DNA of 64,000 bases from Thermohalobaculum xanthum (GTDB taxonomy: Bacteria; Pseudomonadota; Alphaproteobacteria; Rhodobacterales; Rhodobacteraceae). Positions within the stretch are counted from its first letter, which is position 1; every line of letters begins with the position of its first letter. Below, one piece after another: positions 35,993 through 43,790 of this stretch. Location of the stretch: the NCBI RefSeq assembly GCF_016623495.1, contig NZ_JAEHHL010000001.1, positions 248,001-312,000 of the forward strand, read 5' to 3'. Position numbers and translations under genes: made by a program. The notes under the pieces were generated by a model. It was not told the DNA's origin. It saw nothing but the letters and a program-made list of their open reading frames with translations, and made no database searches.

Positions 35993-37215
35993 TGCGTCAC
36001 CGGCATCATCGGGCGCCAGCCGGTCAGCCCGCCCACCGGGCCCGCGCGCGCCACCGATAGGCGGGTGAGTTCACCCCCCAACTCGGACTGGAGCGCGATC
36101 AGAAGCGCCTCGGATTCGAGCGTCACGGCATTCGCGACCAGCCGGCCCGAGGGCTTCAGCGCGGACCAGGCCGCAGCCACGGTCTCGCGCGCTAGGCCTC
36201 CGCCGATGAAGACGGCATCGGGTCGGCGCAGGTCGGGCTTGGTGCCCACGGGCGCAGGCAGGGATGCCAACACGCCCGGTGCCGCGCCCTCGATCAACGC
36301 AAGGCGCGGGGTGCCCAGTTCCTCGGCATTGCGGCGGGCCATCTCAAGCCGCTCCGGCCTGAGGTCGAAACCCACGGCGGTCGCGTCGGGGGCCGCGCGC
36401 ATCCACTCGATGGCGACGGATCCGCAGCCAGTTCCGATGTCCCACAACAGCGCGCCGCGCGAGGGCATCAGGCGCGAGAGCGTGACCGCGCGGACCTCGC
36501 GCTTGGTGATCTTGCCGTCATGGGTGAAGGCCTCGTCCGGCAGGCCAGGCACGCGGCCCAGCAGCAGGTCGGGCGTGCCGCGGCATTCGACCGCCAGCGT
36601 GTGCAGGGGCGGCACGTTCACCGCGGGGTTCGACGCCGCCCAGTCGCGCGCCGTGCCCTCCATCCGGCTTTCGGCCTCGCCCCCCAGGTTTCCAAGCACG
36701 GTCATCGCGGAGTCGCCGTAACCGCGCGCCACCAGAAGCCGGGCGATCTCGCCCGGCGTCTCGGGCCCCGAGGTCAGGATCAGGAGCCGCACGCCCGGCC
36801 AGAAGGCGGGGATAACCTGTGCCGCCGGACGGCCATGCGCGGTCAGCGTCTCGACATCGGCGAGCGACCAGCCCATCCGGCACGACGCCCACTGGAAGGC
36901 CGAGAGCTGCGGGTGGAAGACGATCTCCTCGCGCGGGATGGCGCTGGCGATCCGCGCGCCGACCGAGAACCACAGCGGGTCGCCGGTCGCCAGGATGACG
37001 ACGCGGCGTCCGCGATTGGCGCGGATCAGATCGACAAGCGCGTCGAAGGGCGAGGGCCATGCGACCCGCTCGGCTGTGAGGCCGGGGGCCAGCGCGTGGT
37101 GGCGTTCGCCGCCGATGATGATCTCGGCCTGCTCGACCGCGCGGCGCGCGGCGGCCGAGAGGCCGGCCATCCCGTCCTCGCCGATGCCTGCGATGGTGAG
37201 CCAGGGCGCCGTCAT
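35974..37215 (-). CDS. cobL: Precorrin-6Y C5,15-methyltransferase/decarboxylase
   Basis: 413 residues, bifunctional. N-terminal CbiE-like methylase domain (WLTIAGIGEDGMAGLS; ATGDPLWFSVG) and C-terminal CbiT-like SAM methylase (LLWDIGTGCGSVAIEWMR). It methylates C5 and C15 and decarboxylates the C12 acetate. The ATG at 37215 overlaps the upstream cobH stop by four bases. Confidence 0.95.
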   Translation of the reverse strand: MTAPWLTIAGIGEDGMAGLSAAARRAVEQAEIIIGGERHHALAPGLTAERVAWPSPFDALVDLIRANRGRRVVILATGDPLWFSVGARIASAIPREEIVFHPQLSAFQWASCRMGWSLADVETLTAHGRPAAQVIPAFWPGVRLLILTSGPETPGEIARLLVARGYGDSAMTVLGNLGGEAESRMEGTARDWAASNPAVNVPPLHTLAVECRGTPDLLLGRVPGLPDEAFTHDGKITKREVRAVTLSRLMPSRGALLWDIGTGCGSVAIEWMRAAPDATAVGFDLRPERLEMARRNAEELGTPRLALIEGAAPGVLASLPAPVGTKPDLRRPDAVFIGGGLARETVAAAWSALKPSGRLVANAVTLESEALLIALQSELGGELTRLSVARAGPVGGLTGWRPMMPVTQWSLLK

Positions 37216-38840
37216 CGCGGTGCCTCGAGCCCCGCTGCCAGCGCGTTCACCGCAGCCGCCGCCATCGCCGATCCGCCACGGCGCCCGCGCAGCGTGATGA
37301 ACGGCACGCCACGCGGGTCGGCACAAAGTGCCGCCTTGGATTCCGCCGCGCCGACGAAGCCCACCGGCAGCCCGATGATCGCCGCCGGCCGCGGCCAGCC
37401 CTCGTCCATGAGCTCGAGAAGGTGGAAAAGTGCGGTCGGCGCGTTGCCGATCACCACGACCGCGCCCGCGAGCCGGTCGCGCCACAGGCGCACGGCGGCG
37501 GCGGAGCGGGTATTGCCGATCTCGGCCGCCAGGGGCGCGACGGCGGGATCGTTGAGCGTGCAGATGACGTCATTTCCGGCAGGCAGGCGCGCGCGGACGA
37601 TGCCGCTCGCCACCATCTCGGCGTCGCACAGGATCGGCGCGCCCGACGCGAGCGCACCGCGCGCCGCAGCCGCCACGTCGTCCGACCAGGCGAGCCGGTT
37701 CGGAACGTCCGTCATGCCGCAGGCATGGACCATGCGGATCGCGACCTCGTGCAGGTCGGAAGGCAGGTGAGCGAGCCGCACCTCGGCGCGAACCGTCTCC
37801 CACGACTGGCGGTAGATCTCGTGCGGGTCGCGCTCGTAATGCATTGGCTTGGGGGTGGTGGGGAAAGCGATGACCTCGCTGCGGGTTTGGTCCCCCTCCG
37901 CCGCGCAGGCGGCGGCCCGGGGCCGTGCGCATGCGCGGCGTGCCGCCATCGCCAGCGCGGGCTCGTGTCCGACACCCAGGATCCAGGCCTCTTCGCGCTC
38001 GGCTGCGGCGCGCTCGGTGTCCGTCATCCCCGGCGCGCCGGCAAAGAGGGGCCCCAGCCCACCCGCGCGGTCGAGCGCGGCATAGGCTGCGGCGGTCACG
38101 CGGACCTGTGCTGCGTCCATCACCTCGTCCGCCGCCTGTGCCGCCCGGATCTCGGCGTCGAGCAGCGAGGGATAAACCTCGGCCAGCACCACCGGCGCTG
38201 CGGGGGTCGCGAGCCCCGTCTCGAACGGCCAGATCGCGACGCGGCCCGAAAGCCGGGGGCCGGCGCGCAGGCGCGCGAGCGCGGGGAGCCCGGTCAGCAC
38301 CTGACCGCCCACAGCGCCCGTCGTGTAGAGCTTCCACACGGGCTGCGCCCGGCGGCAGCGCGCCTCGACGGCACGGCGCTCGGGCGGGTGGTCCCGATGG
38401 CGGACGGGTTTCCTCTCGGGCAGGGCGGGCAGGGCGCGTCCCCGAGGGCGGCCCCAGAACGGCCCGTCGCCCGGGAAGGCGCCGTTGAGCCGTGCCGCTG
38501 CCTCGAACCGGTTGTTCGCGTTGTCGGGGGCATCCTCGATCAGCGTCGCGAGGTGATCCCAGATCGCGCGCCAGCCGTCGCACCCTGTCAGGGCCCGTGC
38601 CGTGCCGGCCGGGTAGCCGAAGGGGAAGTCGAAACCCGCGAGCACGCGTCGGCCCGCATCCGCCTCGGCCGCCAGAAGCCCGGCGATCCGCTCGATGGCG
38701 GCCGCGCGGGTCGGGTGGTTCTCGACCAGCCTGACCGCGCCGTCCGAGGCCAGCGCCAGCCAGATGCTGTTGGCGCCGGTCACCGGGGACGCGGCCGAGG
38801 ACCAATCGACGATAAGAACGCTGTCGAAGAGCGTCGTCAC
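37212..38840 (-). CDS. cobH: DUF429-like domain fused to precorrin-8X methylmutase
   Basis: 542 residues without a stop. The last 210 (from Met333, MHYERDPHEIYRQSWETV) are a complete CobH, the normal stand-alone length, with IRMVHACGMTD and GNAPTALFHLLE; it moves the C11 methyl group to C12 to give hydrogenobyrinate. Residues 1-332 are a separate domain with LIVDWSSAASP, AGFDFPFGYPAGTA, NNRFEAAARLN, TGAVGGQVLTGLPAL and AEVYPSL. They resemble DUF429-type (RNase H-like fold) proteins that Rhodobacterales genomes carry as free genes; function unknown. The internal ATG at 37844 could allow separate CobH synthesis. Overlaps cbiX by four bases. Confidence 0.88.
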   Translation of the reverse strand: MTTLFDSVLIVDWSSAASPVTGANSIWLALASDGAVRLVENHPTRAAAIERIAGLLAAEADAGRRVLAGFDFPFGYPAGTARALTGCDGWRAIWDHLATLIEDAPDNANNRFEAAARLNGAFPGDGPFWGRPRGRALPALPERKPVRHRDHPPERRAVEARCRRAQPVWKLYTTGAVGGQVLTGLPALARLRAGPRLSGRVAIWPFETGLATPAAPVVLAEVYPSLLDAEIRAAQAADEVMDAAQVRVTAAAYAALDRAGGLGPLFAGAPGMTDTERAAAEREEAWILGVGHEPALAMAARRACARPRAAACAAEGDQTRSEVIAFPTTPKPMHYERDPHEIYRQSWETVRAEVRLAHLPSDLHEVAIRMVHACGMTDVPNRLAWSDDVAAAARGALASGAPILCDAEMVASGIVRARLPAGNDVICTLNDPAVAPLAAEIGNTRSAAAVRLWRDRLAGAVVVIGNAPTALFHLLELMDEGWPRPAAIIGLPVGFVGAAESKAALCADPRGVPFITLRGRRGGSAMAAAAVNALAAGLEAPR

Positions 38841-40024
38841 CCCTTCACGCCCTTGAGGTACTTGCGCACGCTCTCGGGACCCAGCGGGTGCTTGGCGTGC
38901 GGGTAGGGCGGGTGGTGATGGTCGTGCCCGTCATCCCCGTGGGCATGATCGTGGTCGTGATCATGATCATGGGTGTGATCGTGCGGGTGGTCATGGTCGT
39001 GGCGGTGATGCCCGTGCCCGTGGCTGTGCACATGATGGTGCCCGTGATGATGCCCCTGGCCCGCATCCTCCATCGCCAGCCGGCATGCCCCCGTGCAGAA
39101 CGTGTCGCAGAGCGTGCAGTCCTCGACGTTCGAGCCGGGGGCCGAGGCGCCCTGGCCCTCGACATGGTGGTGGTGGCTCTCCTGCGGCATGCCGACCTCG
39201 GCCTCGAAGCCCAGGACCTGCGCGCGGTACTTGCACATCGCGCAGTTCATCGCGTTCTGGCCTTCGAGGATCTCGGTCACGCGCTCAGCGAAGGTCGCGA
39301 TCACCTGCGGGTGGTCGTTGAGATAGCCCGCCTTGACGAACTGAAGATAGGGATGCGCCCGCGCCACCTGGTCGGTGAAGCCGTAGATGCGGTCGATCAG
39401 GATCCCGGTGAAGAGGAAATAGGGGAACACGACGATCCGGCGGAAGCCGAGCCGAGCGGCGCGCTCGAGGCAGGGCTCGACCAGCGGGAAGGTCACGCCG
39501 GAATAGCCGGTCTCGGCCCAGCCGAAGCCCATCCCCTCCCACAACAGCCGCGTGATCTTGGCGACGTTGGAATTGGCGTCCGGATCCGAGGCGCCGCGGC
39601 CGATCACCACCAGGCAGGTGTCGGAAAGCGGCACCTCACCCAACTCGGCATTGGCGCGGTCGACGGCCTCGCGCACGCGCTCGCCCGCCGCCGCGACCAT
39701 CTTGGGGTCGACGCCAAGCTCGCGTCCGTACTGGATCTTGATGCCGTGCTGCGCGGCATAGGTGTTGAGCACCGAGGGAATGTCGTTCTTCGCGTGCATC
39801 GCCGCGAACAGCATCCCGGGCACCGCCAGGATGTGGTCGCACCCGGCCTCGCGCAGCCGGTCGAGCCCGTCGCGAAGCACGGGGTTCGCGAATTCGAGAT
39901 AGCCGTATTCGACCGGCCAGTCCGGAAAGACCGGGCGCAGGCGCTCGGCCACCACGGCGAATTCGTCGACCGCGGCCTGGCTGCGCGAGCCGTGGCCGCA
40001 GACCATCACCCCGATGCGGGACAT
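38837..40024 (-). CDS. cbiX: CbiX-type sirohydrochlorin chelatase with a His-rich tail
   Basis: 395 residues. Residues 1-260 are two CbiX/CbiK-like halves (MVCGHGSRSQAAVDEF; FPYFLFTGILIDRIYGF). A Cys-rich segment follows with MNCAMCKYRAQ and CTLCDTFCTGAC; the MxCxxC motif carries an Fe-S cluster in characterised long CbiX proteins. The last 80 residues hold about 30 His mixed with Asp, a likely metal store. It inserts cobalt (or Fe, for siroheme) into sirohydrochlorin. The ATG overlaps the stop of the upstream small gene (TGATG). Confidence 0.92.
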   Translation of the reverse strand: MSRIGVMVCGHGSRSQAAVDEFAVVAERLRPVFPDWPVEYGYLEFANPVLRDGLDRLREAGCDHILAVPGMLFAAMHAKNDIPSVLNTYAAQHGIKIQYGRELGVDPKMVAAAGERVREAVDRANAELGEVPLSDTCLVVIGRGASDPDANSNVAKITRLLWEGMGFGWAETGYSGVTFPLVEPCLERAARLGFRRIVVFPYFLFTGILIDRIYGFTDQVARAHPYLQFVKAGYLNDHPQVIATFAERVTEILEGQNAMNCAMCKYRAQVLGFEAEVGMPQESHHHHVEGQGASAPGSNVEDCTLCDTFCTGACRLAMEDAGQGHHHGHHHVHSHGHGHHRHDHDHPHDHTHDHDHDHDHAHGDDGHDHHHPPYPHAKHPLGPESVRKYLKGVKG

Positions 40025-40227
40025 CAGCGGGTCTCCGCCCGCACATCCTTCCGCGCACGGCGGATGCTGCGGGCGCGGCGCACGACCGCGACGGCGGTGA
40101 CGAGGCCCGCCAGGCCCATCGCGCCCAGGGCCAGCCAGTGGGTGTGCCCCGCAGTCTCGGCGTAATGGCCGGGATGGGCGAGGGCCGTGGCGGGCACGGC
40201 GGCGAGCAGGGCTGCGAGCTTCTTCAT
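40024..40227 (-). CDS. Small HPGH membrane protein heading the cob arm (DUF6732-like)
   Basis: 67 residues: cleavable-looking signal (KKLAALLAAVPATALA), then AHPGHYAETAGHTHW, a possible metal-binding His cluster, one membrane helix (about 31-49) and an Arg/Lys-rich tail predicted to be cytoplasmic. The ribosome site aggaggggat is strong. First gene of the minus-strand operon, coupled to cbiX. Similar small proteins accompany cobalamin genes in relatives (recollection); an accessory role in cobalt handling is inference. Confidence 0.75.
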   Translation of the reverse strand: MKKLAALLAAVPATALAHPGHYAETAGHTHWLALGAMGLAGLVTAVAVVRRARSIRRARKDVRAETR

Positions 40228-40288
40228 GGGGATCCCCTCCTGACAATGGCCGGCAGGACGGGCGGGCGCGCCAGTGCGTGCCCGGTAC

Positions 40289-40375
40289 GAACAGCCTCGG
40301 GTGGAGACCCCGTGTTGGGTCGGCTCCGTGCCCGAATCCGCTCCGCCCCCGTCCACCGGGTGCGCTGTTCACCCG
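40289..40375 (-). promoter_or_regulatory. Putative structured leader of the CbiX operon
   Basis: Stem GAACAGC (40289-40295) with GCTGTTC (40364-40370) encloses GGTGGA (40300-40305) with TCCACC (40352-40357), which encloses the hairpin GACCC-N6-GGGTC (40306-40321). A competing hairpin CGGGTG/CACCCG (40357-40362 with 40370-40375) shares bases with both outer stems, so two folds exclude each other. Lies 62 bases before the small gene's ATG. Not a known class to me. Confidence 0.4.
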
Positions 40376-40410
40376 ACGTGCTTACGCGTCCGGCGCCCAA
40401 GGCTCAAACG

Positions 40411-40438
40411 AAAAAGCGCCGCATCGGGGCGGTGGCGC
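40411..40438 (-). terminator. Terminator-like hairpin upstream of the CbiX leader
   Basis: On the minus strand GCGCC (40434-40438 complement) pairs with GGCGC (40416-40420 complement), followed by five T. Short stem. It could attenuate transcripts entering the cbiX operon or stop antisense reads from the plus arm. Confidence 0.4.
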
Positions 40439-40549
40439 GACATGGCGTGCCGCGCGCGTCCAAAACCGCTTTACAGGGCGCGCGCCGCTGTCCCAAGGTC
40501 GCGCGCGGTTGCCCCCGCGAGCCGGGCGCCATGCCGAGCCGGGGAGAAG

Positions 40550-40957
40550 ATGCGCCAGCCTGTGACCACCATCGTCGTCTGCGACACCTGCCGTTACTCG
40601 GTCGAGGAGAAGACCGCGCCCTGCGGCATGACCGGCGGCGAGATCCTGGCCGCCGAGGTCGAGCGCCTCGCCGCCGGGCGCGAGGGGATCGAGGTGCGCC
40701 GCACCTCGTGCCTGATGGGCTGCGAGCGCCACTGCAACACCGCCGTGATGGCCGATGGCAAGATCACCTATGTGCTCGGCAAGTTCGCGCCCGATGCCGA
40801 GGCAGCCGGGGCGGTCGTCGATTACGCGGGGCTTCACCGCGACAGCGCGACCGGGCAGGTGCCCTTCAAGCAGTGGCCGCAAGGCGTGAAGGGGCATTTC
40901 ATCGCGCGGCTGCCGGTCCTTGCCGCTGCGCCGACGCCGCCGAGGCTCGACGACTGA
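40550..40957 (+). CDS. DUF1636 metal-binding protein
   Basis: 135 residues with CDTCRYSVEE, APCGMTGGE and the SCLMGCERHCNTAV cluster: seven conserved Cys in the thioredoxin-like, 2Fe-2S-ferredoxin-type arrangement of DUF1636. The family sits in cobalamin loci of alphaproteobacteria, role undefined. The ATG at 40550 follows ggggagaag. First gene of the plus-strand arm, one base before cobT. Confidence 0.88.
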   Translation: MRQPVTTIVVCDTCRYSVEEKTAPCGMTGGEILAAEVERLAAGREGIEVRRTSCLMGCERHCNTAVMADGKITYVLGKFAPDAEAAGAVVDYAGLHRDSATGQVPFKQWPQGVKGHFIARLPVLAAAPTPPRLDD

Positions 40958-40958
40958 G

Positions 40959-42005
40959 ATGCTCGAGGCGCTGACCATCCCGCCCGTGCCCGAAGGCCTC
41001 GCCGCCCGCATCGCGGCGCGCATCGACGCCAAGACCAAGCCGCCCGGCTCGCTGGGCCGGATCGAGGATCTCGCCATTGCGCTTGGGCTAGCCCAGCGGC
41101 GCGATGACCCCGAGGCGGATCCGGCCGAGCTGATGATCTTCGCGGCCGACCACGGCATCGTGGCCGAGGGGGTCTCGGCCTGGCCGGCCGAGGTCACGGC
41201 GCAGATGGTGCTGAATTTCCTGGGCGGCGGGGCTGCGGCCAATGTTTTCGCCCGCGCGGCGGGGGTGGGCGTGCAGGTGATCGACGCCGGTGTCGCCTCG
41301 GACCTGCCCGTCGCCCCGGGCCTGGTCCGCGCGGGGATCAGGCGCGGCACCCGCAACGCCGCGGCCGAGGACGCGCTGAGCCCGGCCGAGGTCGAGGCCG
41401 CGCTGGAGTTTGGCGCGGCGCTTGCGCGCGATGCCGCGGCGCGCGGCGTACGGGTGATCGCGCTGGGCGAGATGGGGATCGGCAACACCTCGACCGCGGC
41501 GCTGCTGGCCCATGCAGTCGAAGGCCTTCCGCTGGCGCCGCTGGCCGGCCCCGGTGCGGGGCTCGACGCGCCCGGCGTGACGCGCAAGATCGCGATCCTC
41601 GAGCGCGCCGCCGCGCGCCGGCCGGGACGCCTCGCGCCGCTCGACGCGCTCGCGGCCTTCGGGGGGTTCGAGATCGCCGCAATGGCGGGCGCGCTGATCG
41701 GTGCGGCCTCGGCGGGCGTGGCGGTCCTGGTCGACGGCTACATCTCGACCGCGGCGGCGATGGTGGCGCTGGCGGCGCGGCCCGAGGCGCGGGCGTCGTG
41801 CCTCTTCGCCCATCGCAGCCACGAGCCCGGCCACCGGCTGATGCTGGCGCATCTGGGCGTCGACCCGCTGCTCGACCTCGACATGCGGCTGGGCGAGGGG
41901 ACGGGCGCGCTGCTGGCCGTGCCCATCGTCCGCGCGGCCGCGAGGATGCTGGCCGAGATGGCGACCTTCGAGAGCGCGGGCGTCTCGGGACGTGGCGGGG
42001 CCTGA
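40959..42005 (+). CDS. cobT: Nicotinate-nucleotide--dimethylbenzimidazole phosphoribosyltransferase
   Basis: Makes alpha-ribazole phosphate from NaMN and 5,6-dimethylbenzimidazole, the lower ligand of B12. 348 residues with KTKPPGSLGRIEDLA, FAADHGIVAEGVSAWP, GEMGIGNTSTAAL and FAHRSHEPGH; the catalytic Glu lies in the LDMRLGEGTGAL region. The start at 40959 is in TGAGATG after DUF1636; three bases separate it from cobS downstream. Confidence 0.95.
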   Translation: MLEALTIPPVPEGLAARIAARIDAKTKPPGSLGRIEDLAIALGLAQRRDDPEADPAELMIFAADHGIVAEGVSAWPAEVTAQMVLNFLGGGAAANVFARAAGVGVQVIDAGVASDLPVAPGLVRAGIRRGTRNAAAEDALSPAEVEAALEFGAALARDAAARGVRVIALGEMGIGNTSTAALLAHAVEGLPLAPLAGPGAGLDAPGVTRKIAILERAAARRPGRLAPLDALAAFGGFEIAAMAGALIGAASAGVAVLVDGYISTAAAMVALAARPEARASCLFAHRSHEPGHRLMLAHLGVDPLLDLDMRLGEGTGALLAVPIVRAAARMLAEMATFESAGVSGRGGA

Positions 42006-42008
42006 GCG

Positions 42009-42752
42009 ATGCGCCTTGGCCCGGTCCTCAGCGCGATCCAGTTTCTCACGCGCCTGCCCGTGCCCGACCCGGGATGGGAGGAGGGGCGGCTGCGCGCGGC
42101 GCTGGCGTTCTTTCCCGTCGCGGGGGCCCTGGTGGGCCTGATCGGCGCGGGGGTCTGGTGGGGCGCGGTGCAGGTCCTGCCGGCGGCGGTCGCAGCGGGA
42201 CTGGCCTTGGCGGCGATGCTGCTCGCGACCGGGGCGATGCACGAGGATGGGCTGGGCGACGTCGCGGACGGGCTGGGCGGCGGCGCCACGGCCGAGCGCG
42301 CGCTCGAGATCATGCGCGACTCGCGGATCGGCAGCTATGCGCTCTTGGCCGTCGGCCTCGCGGTTGGCCTGAGATGGGCGGCGCTGGCGGCCCTGAGCGC
42401 TGCCGATGGCGCGCTCGCGCTCGTGATCGCGGCGACCGCGGCGCGGGCCGCGATGGTGCCGGCAAGCTGCATCGCCGCGCCCGCGCGGCCCGATGGGCTG
42501 GGGCGGATGCTCGGGCAGGGCGCGGATGGGCGTGGTGTCGGTCTGGCGCTGGGGCTGGGCCTCGCCGCCGCGCTGGCTGGCGGCTGGGCGGGCCTCGGCG
42601 CGCTGGTGGCTGCGCTGGTCGTGATGGGGCTGGTCGTGCGGATCATGCGCAGGCGCGTGGGAGGCATGACCGGCGACGGCTATGGCGCCATTGCCTCGCT
42701 GGCCGAAACGGCGGCAATGCTGGTCTTCGCCGCGGCATGGGGGGGCACATGA
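42009..42752 (+). CDS. cobS: Adenosylcobinamide-GDP ribazoletransferase (cobalamin synthase)
   Basis: 247-residue polytopic membrane enzyme that joins alpha-ribazole(-phosphate) to AdoCbi-GDP. It shows IQFLTRLPVPDP at the N terminus and HEDGLGDVADGLGGG with the Asp metal site, then REIMRDSRIGSYA-like EIMRDSRIGSYAL. Also called CobV. Overlaps cobC by four bases. Confidence 0.94.
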   Translation: MRLGPVLSAIQFLTRLPVPDPGWEEGRLRAALAFFPVAGALVGLIGAGVWWGAVQVLPAAVAAGLALAAMLLATGAMHEDGLGDVADGLGGGATAERALEIMRDSRIGSYALLAVGLAVGLRWAALAALSAADGALALVIAATAARAAMVPASCIAAPARPDGLGRMLGQGADGRGVGLALGLGLAAALAGGWAGLGALVAALVVMGLVVRIMRRRVGGMTGDGYGAIASLAETAAMLVFAAAWGGT

Positions 42753-43282
42753 TCTTCCTGCGCCATCCACGGCCCGACGTGGCCCCCGGCATCTGCTATG
42801 GCCGCCTCGACCTGGGGCTTGCGGCCGATGCGGGTGCGTCGATCGGGCAAGCGCTGGCGGCAACGCCGCGGGCCGAGGCCGTGCTCGCCAGCCCCGCCGC
42901 CCGCTGCCGGGCGCTGGCCGATGCGCTGGCTGCCCGCGACGGGCTGACGGTTGCGATCGAGCCCGGGCTTGCCGAGCTCGATTTCGGCGCCTGGGAGGGG
43001 CGAGCCTGGGACGACATCGACCGCGCCGAGAGCGACCCCTGGGCCGCCGACCCCTGGCGCGTCGCCCCGCCGGGCGGCGAGACCTTTGGCGCGCTCCATG
43101 CCCGGGTCGGCGCGATGCTGGCGCGCGCGCCGCGTGGGGCGGTGATCGTGAGCCATGCCGGGCCGATCCGGGCGGCGCGCATGATCCTTGCCGGGGCGAG
43201 CTTCGAGACGGTCTTCACCACGCCCGTGCCCTACGCCCGGCCGATCGTGCTTTCACGCGTGAAAGACAACTTAAATGCATGA
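42749..43282 (+). CDS. cobC: Alpha-ribazole phosphatase-like histidine phosphatase
   Basis: 177 residues of the phosphoglycerate mutase-like superfamily; here the phospho-His motif is FLRHPRP (usually LxRHGxT), followed by ELDFGAWEGRAWDDI and VSHAGPIRAA. It should remove the phosphate of alpha-ribazole 5'-phosphate or cobalamin 5'-phosphate. The last codons are unusually AT rich and contain the 14-base palindrome. Overlaps cobU by eight bases. Confidence 0.88.
   Translation: MIFLRHPRPDVAPGICYGRLDLGLAADAGASIGQALAATPRAEAVLASPAARCRALADALAARDGLTVAIEPGLAELDFGAWEGRAWDDIDRAESDPWAADPWRVAPPGGETFGALHARVGAMLARAPRGAVIVSHAGPIRAARMILAGASFETVFTTPVPYARPIVLSRVKDNLNA
43251..43264. promoter_or_regulatory. Second copy of the 14-base palindrome, 10 bases before cobU
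   Basis: TTTCACGCGTGAAA, identical to 10521-10534, falls in the last codons of cobC and ends 10 bases before the cobU ATG. The local sequence to 43300 is AT rich against its surroundings. Position suggests regulation of an internal cobU promoter or of cobU translation. Confidence 0.5.
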
Positions 43283-43790
43283 AACATTGCTCATTCTTGG
43301 TGGCGCGCGCTCCGGGAAGTCGGCGCGGGCGCTGACGCTTGCGGCCGAGCCGCCGCATGTCTTCGTGGCGACGGCCGAGGCGCTCGATGCCGAGATGGCC
43401 GACCGCATCGCCCGCCACCGGGCCGAGCGCGGCGACAGCTGGCAGGTGGTGGAGGAGCCGCTCGACCTTGCCGGAGCGATCGCCGCCCATGCCGCCGAGG
43501 GCACGACGATCCTGGTCGACTGCCTGACGCTGTGGCTGTCGAACCTCATGCACCACGGGCGCGACCCCGAGGCCGAGACGGCGCGCCTGGTCGCCGCGAT
43601 CGAGGCGGCTCCGGGCCGGATCGTGCTGGTGTCGAACGAGATCGGGCTGGGGCTGGCACCGATGAACGAACTGGGCCGGGCCTTTCGCGATGCACAGGGG
43701 CGACTCAATCAGCGCATCGCTGCCGTGGCCGACCATGTCGAGTTCGTGGCCGCAGGCCTGCCGCTGACGCTCAAGGGCGGGCCGCGATGA
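43275..43790 (+). CDS. cobU: Adenosylcobinamide kinase/guanylyltransferase
   Basis: 171 residues (CobU/CobP). P-loop [15 protein letters not shown], the [12 protein letters not shown] guanylylation region (an RHRAERG-like [11 protein letters not shown]), [10 protein letters not shown], and [13 protein letters not shown]. It phosphorylates adenosylcobinamide and transfers GMP. The stop overlaps the cobQ start (ATGA). Confidence 0.95.
   Translation: MHETLLILGGARSGKSARALTLAAEPPHVFVATAEALDAEMADRIARHRAERGDSWQVVEEPLDLAGAIAAHAAEGTTILVDCLTLWLSNLMHHGRDPEAETARLVAAIEAAPGRIVLVSNEIGLGLAPMNELGRAFRDAQGRLNQRIAAVADHVEFVAAGLPLTLKGGPR

Larger units (their letters stand above)
40228..40549. other. Divergent control region between the two cob arms
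   Basis: 322 bases without a gene. It holds nested inverted repeats (40289-40375) and a terminator-like hairpin on the minus strand (40411-40438). I looked for the cobalamin riboswitch core (the GCCACTG box and CCGCAACTGT loop) on both strands and did not find it, although B12 control would be expected here. Confidence 0.65.

Noticed and set aside
38880-39070. Short tandem-repeat-like DNA in the CbiX tail
   Set aside because: The repeats of cat/gat codons encode the His/Asp tail; not a CRISPR or microsatellite.
40228-40549. Cobalamin riboswitch between the cob arms
   Set aside because: Expected here, and some segments (such as GCACTGG on the minus strand) look suggestive, but the conserved CCGCAACTGT loop and full GCCACTG box are absent on both strands.
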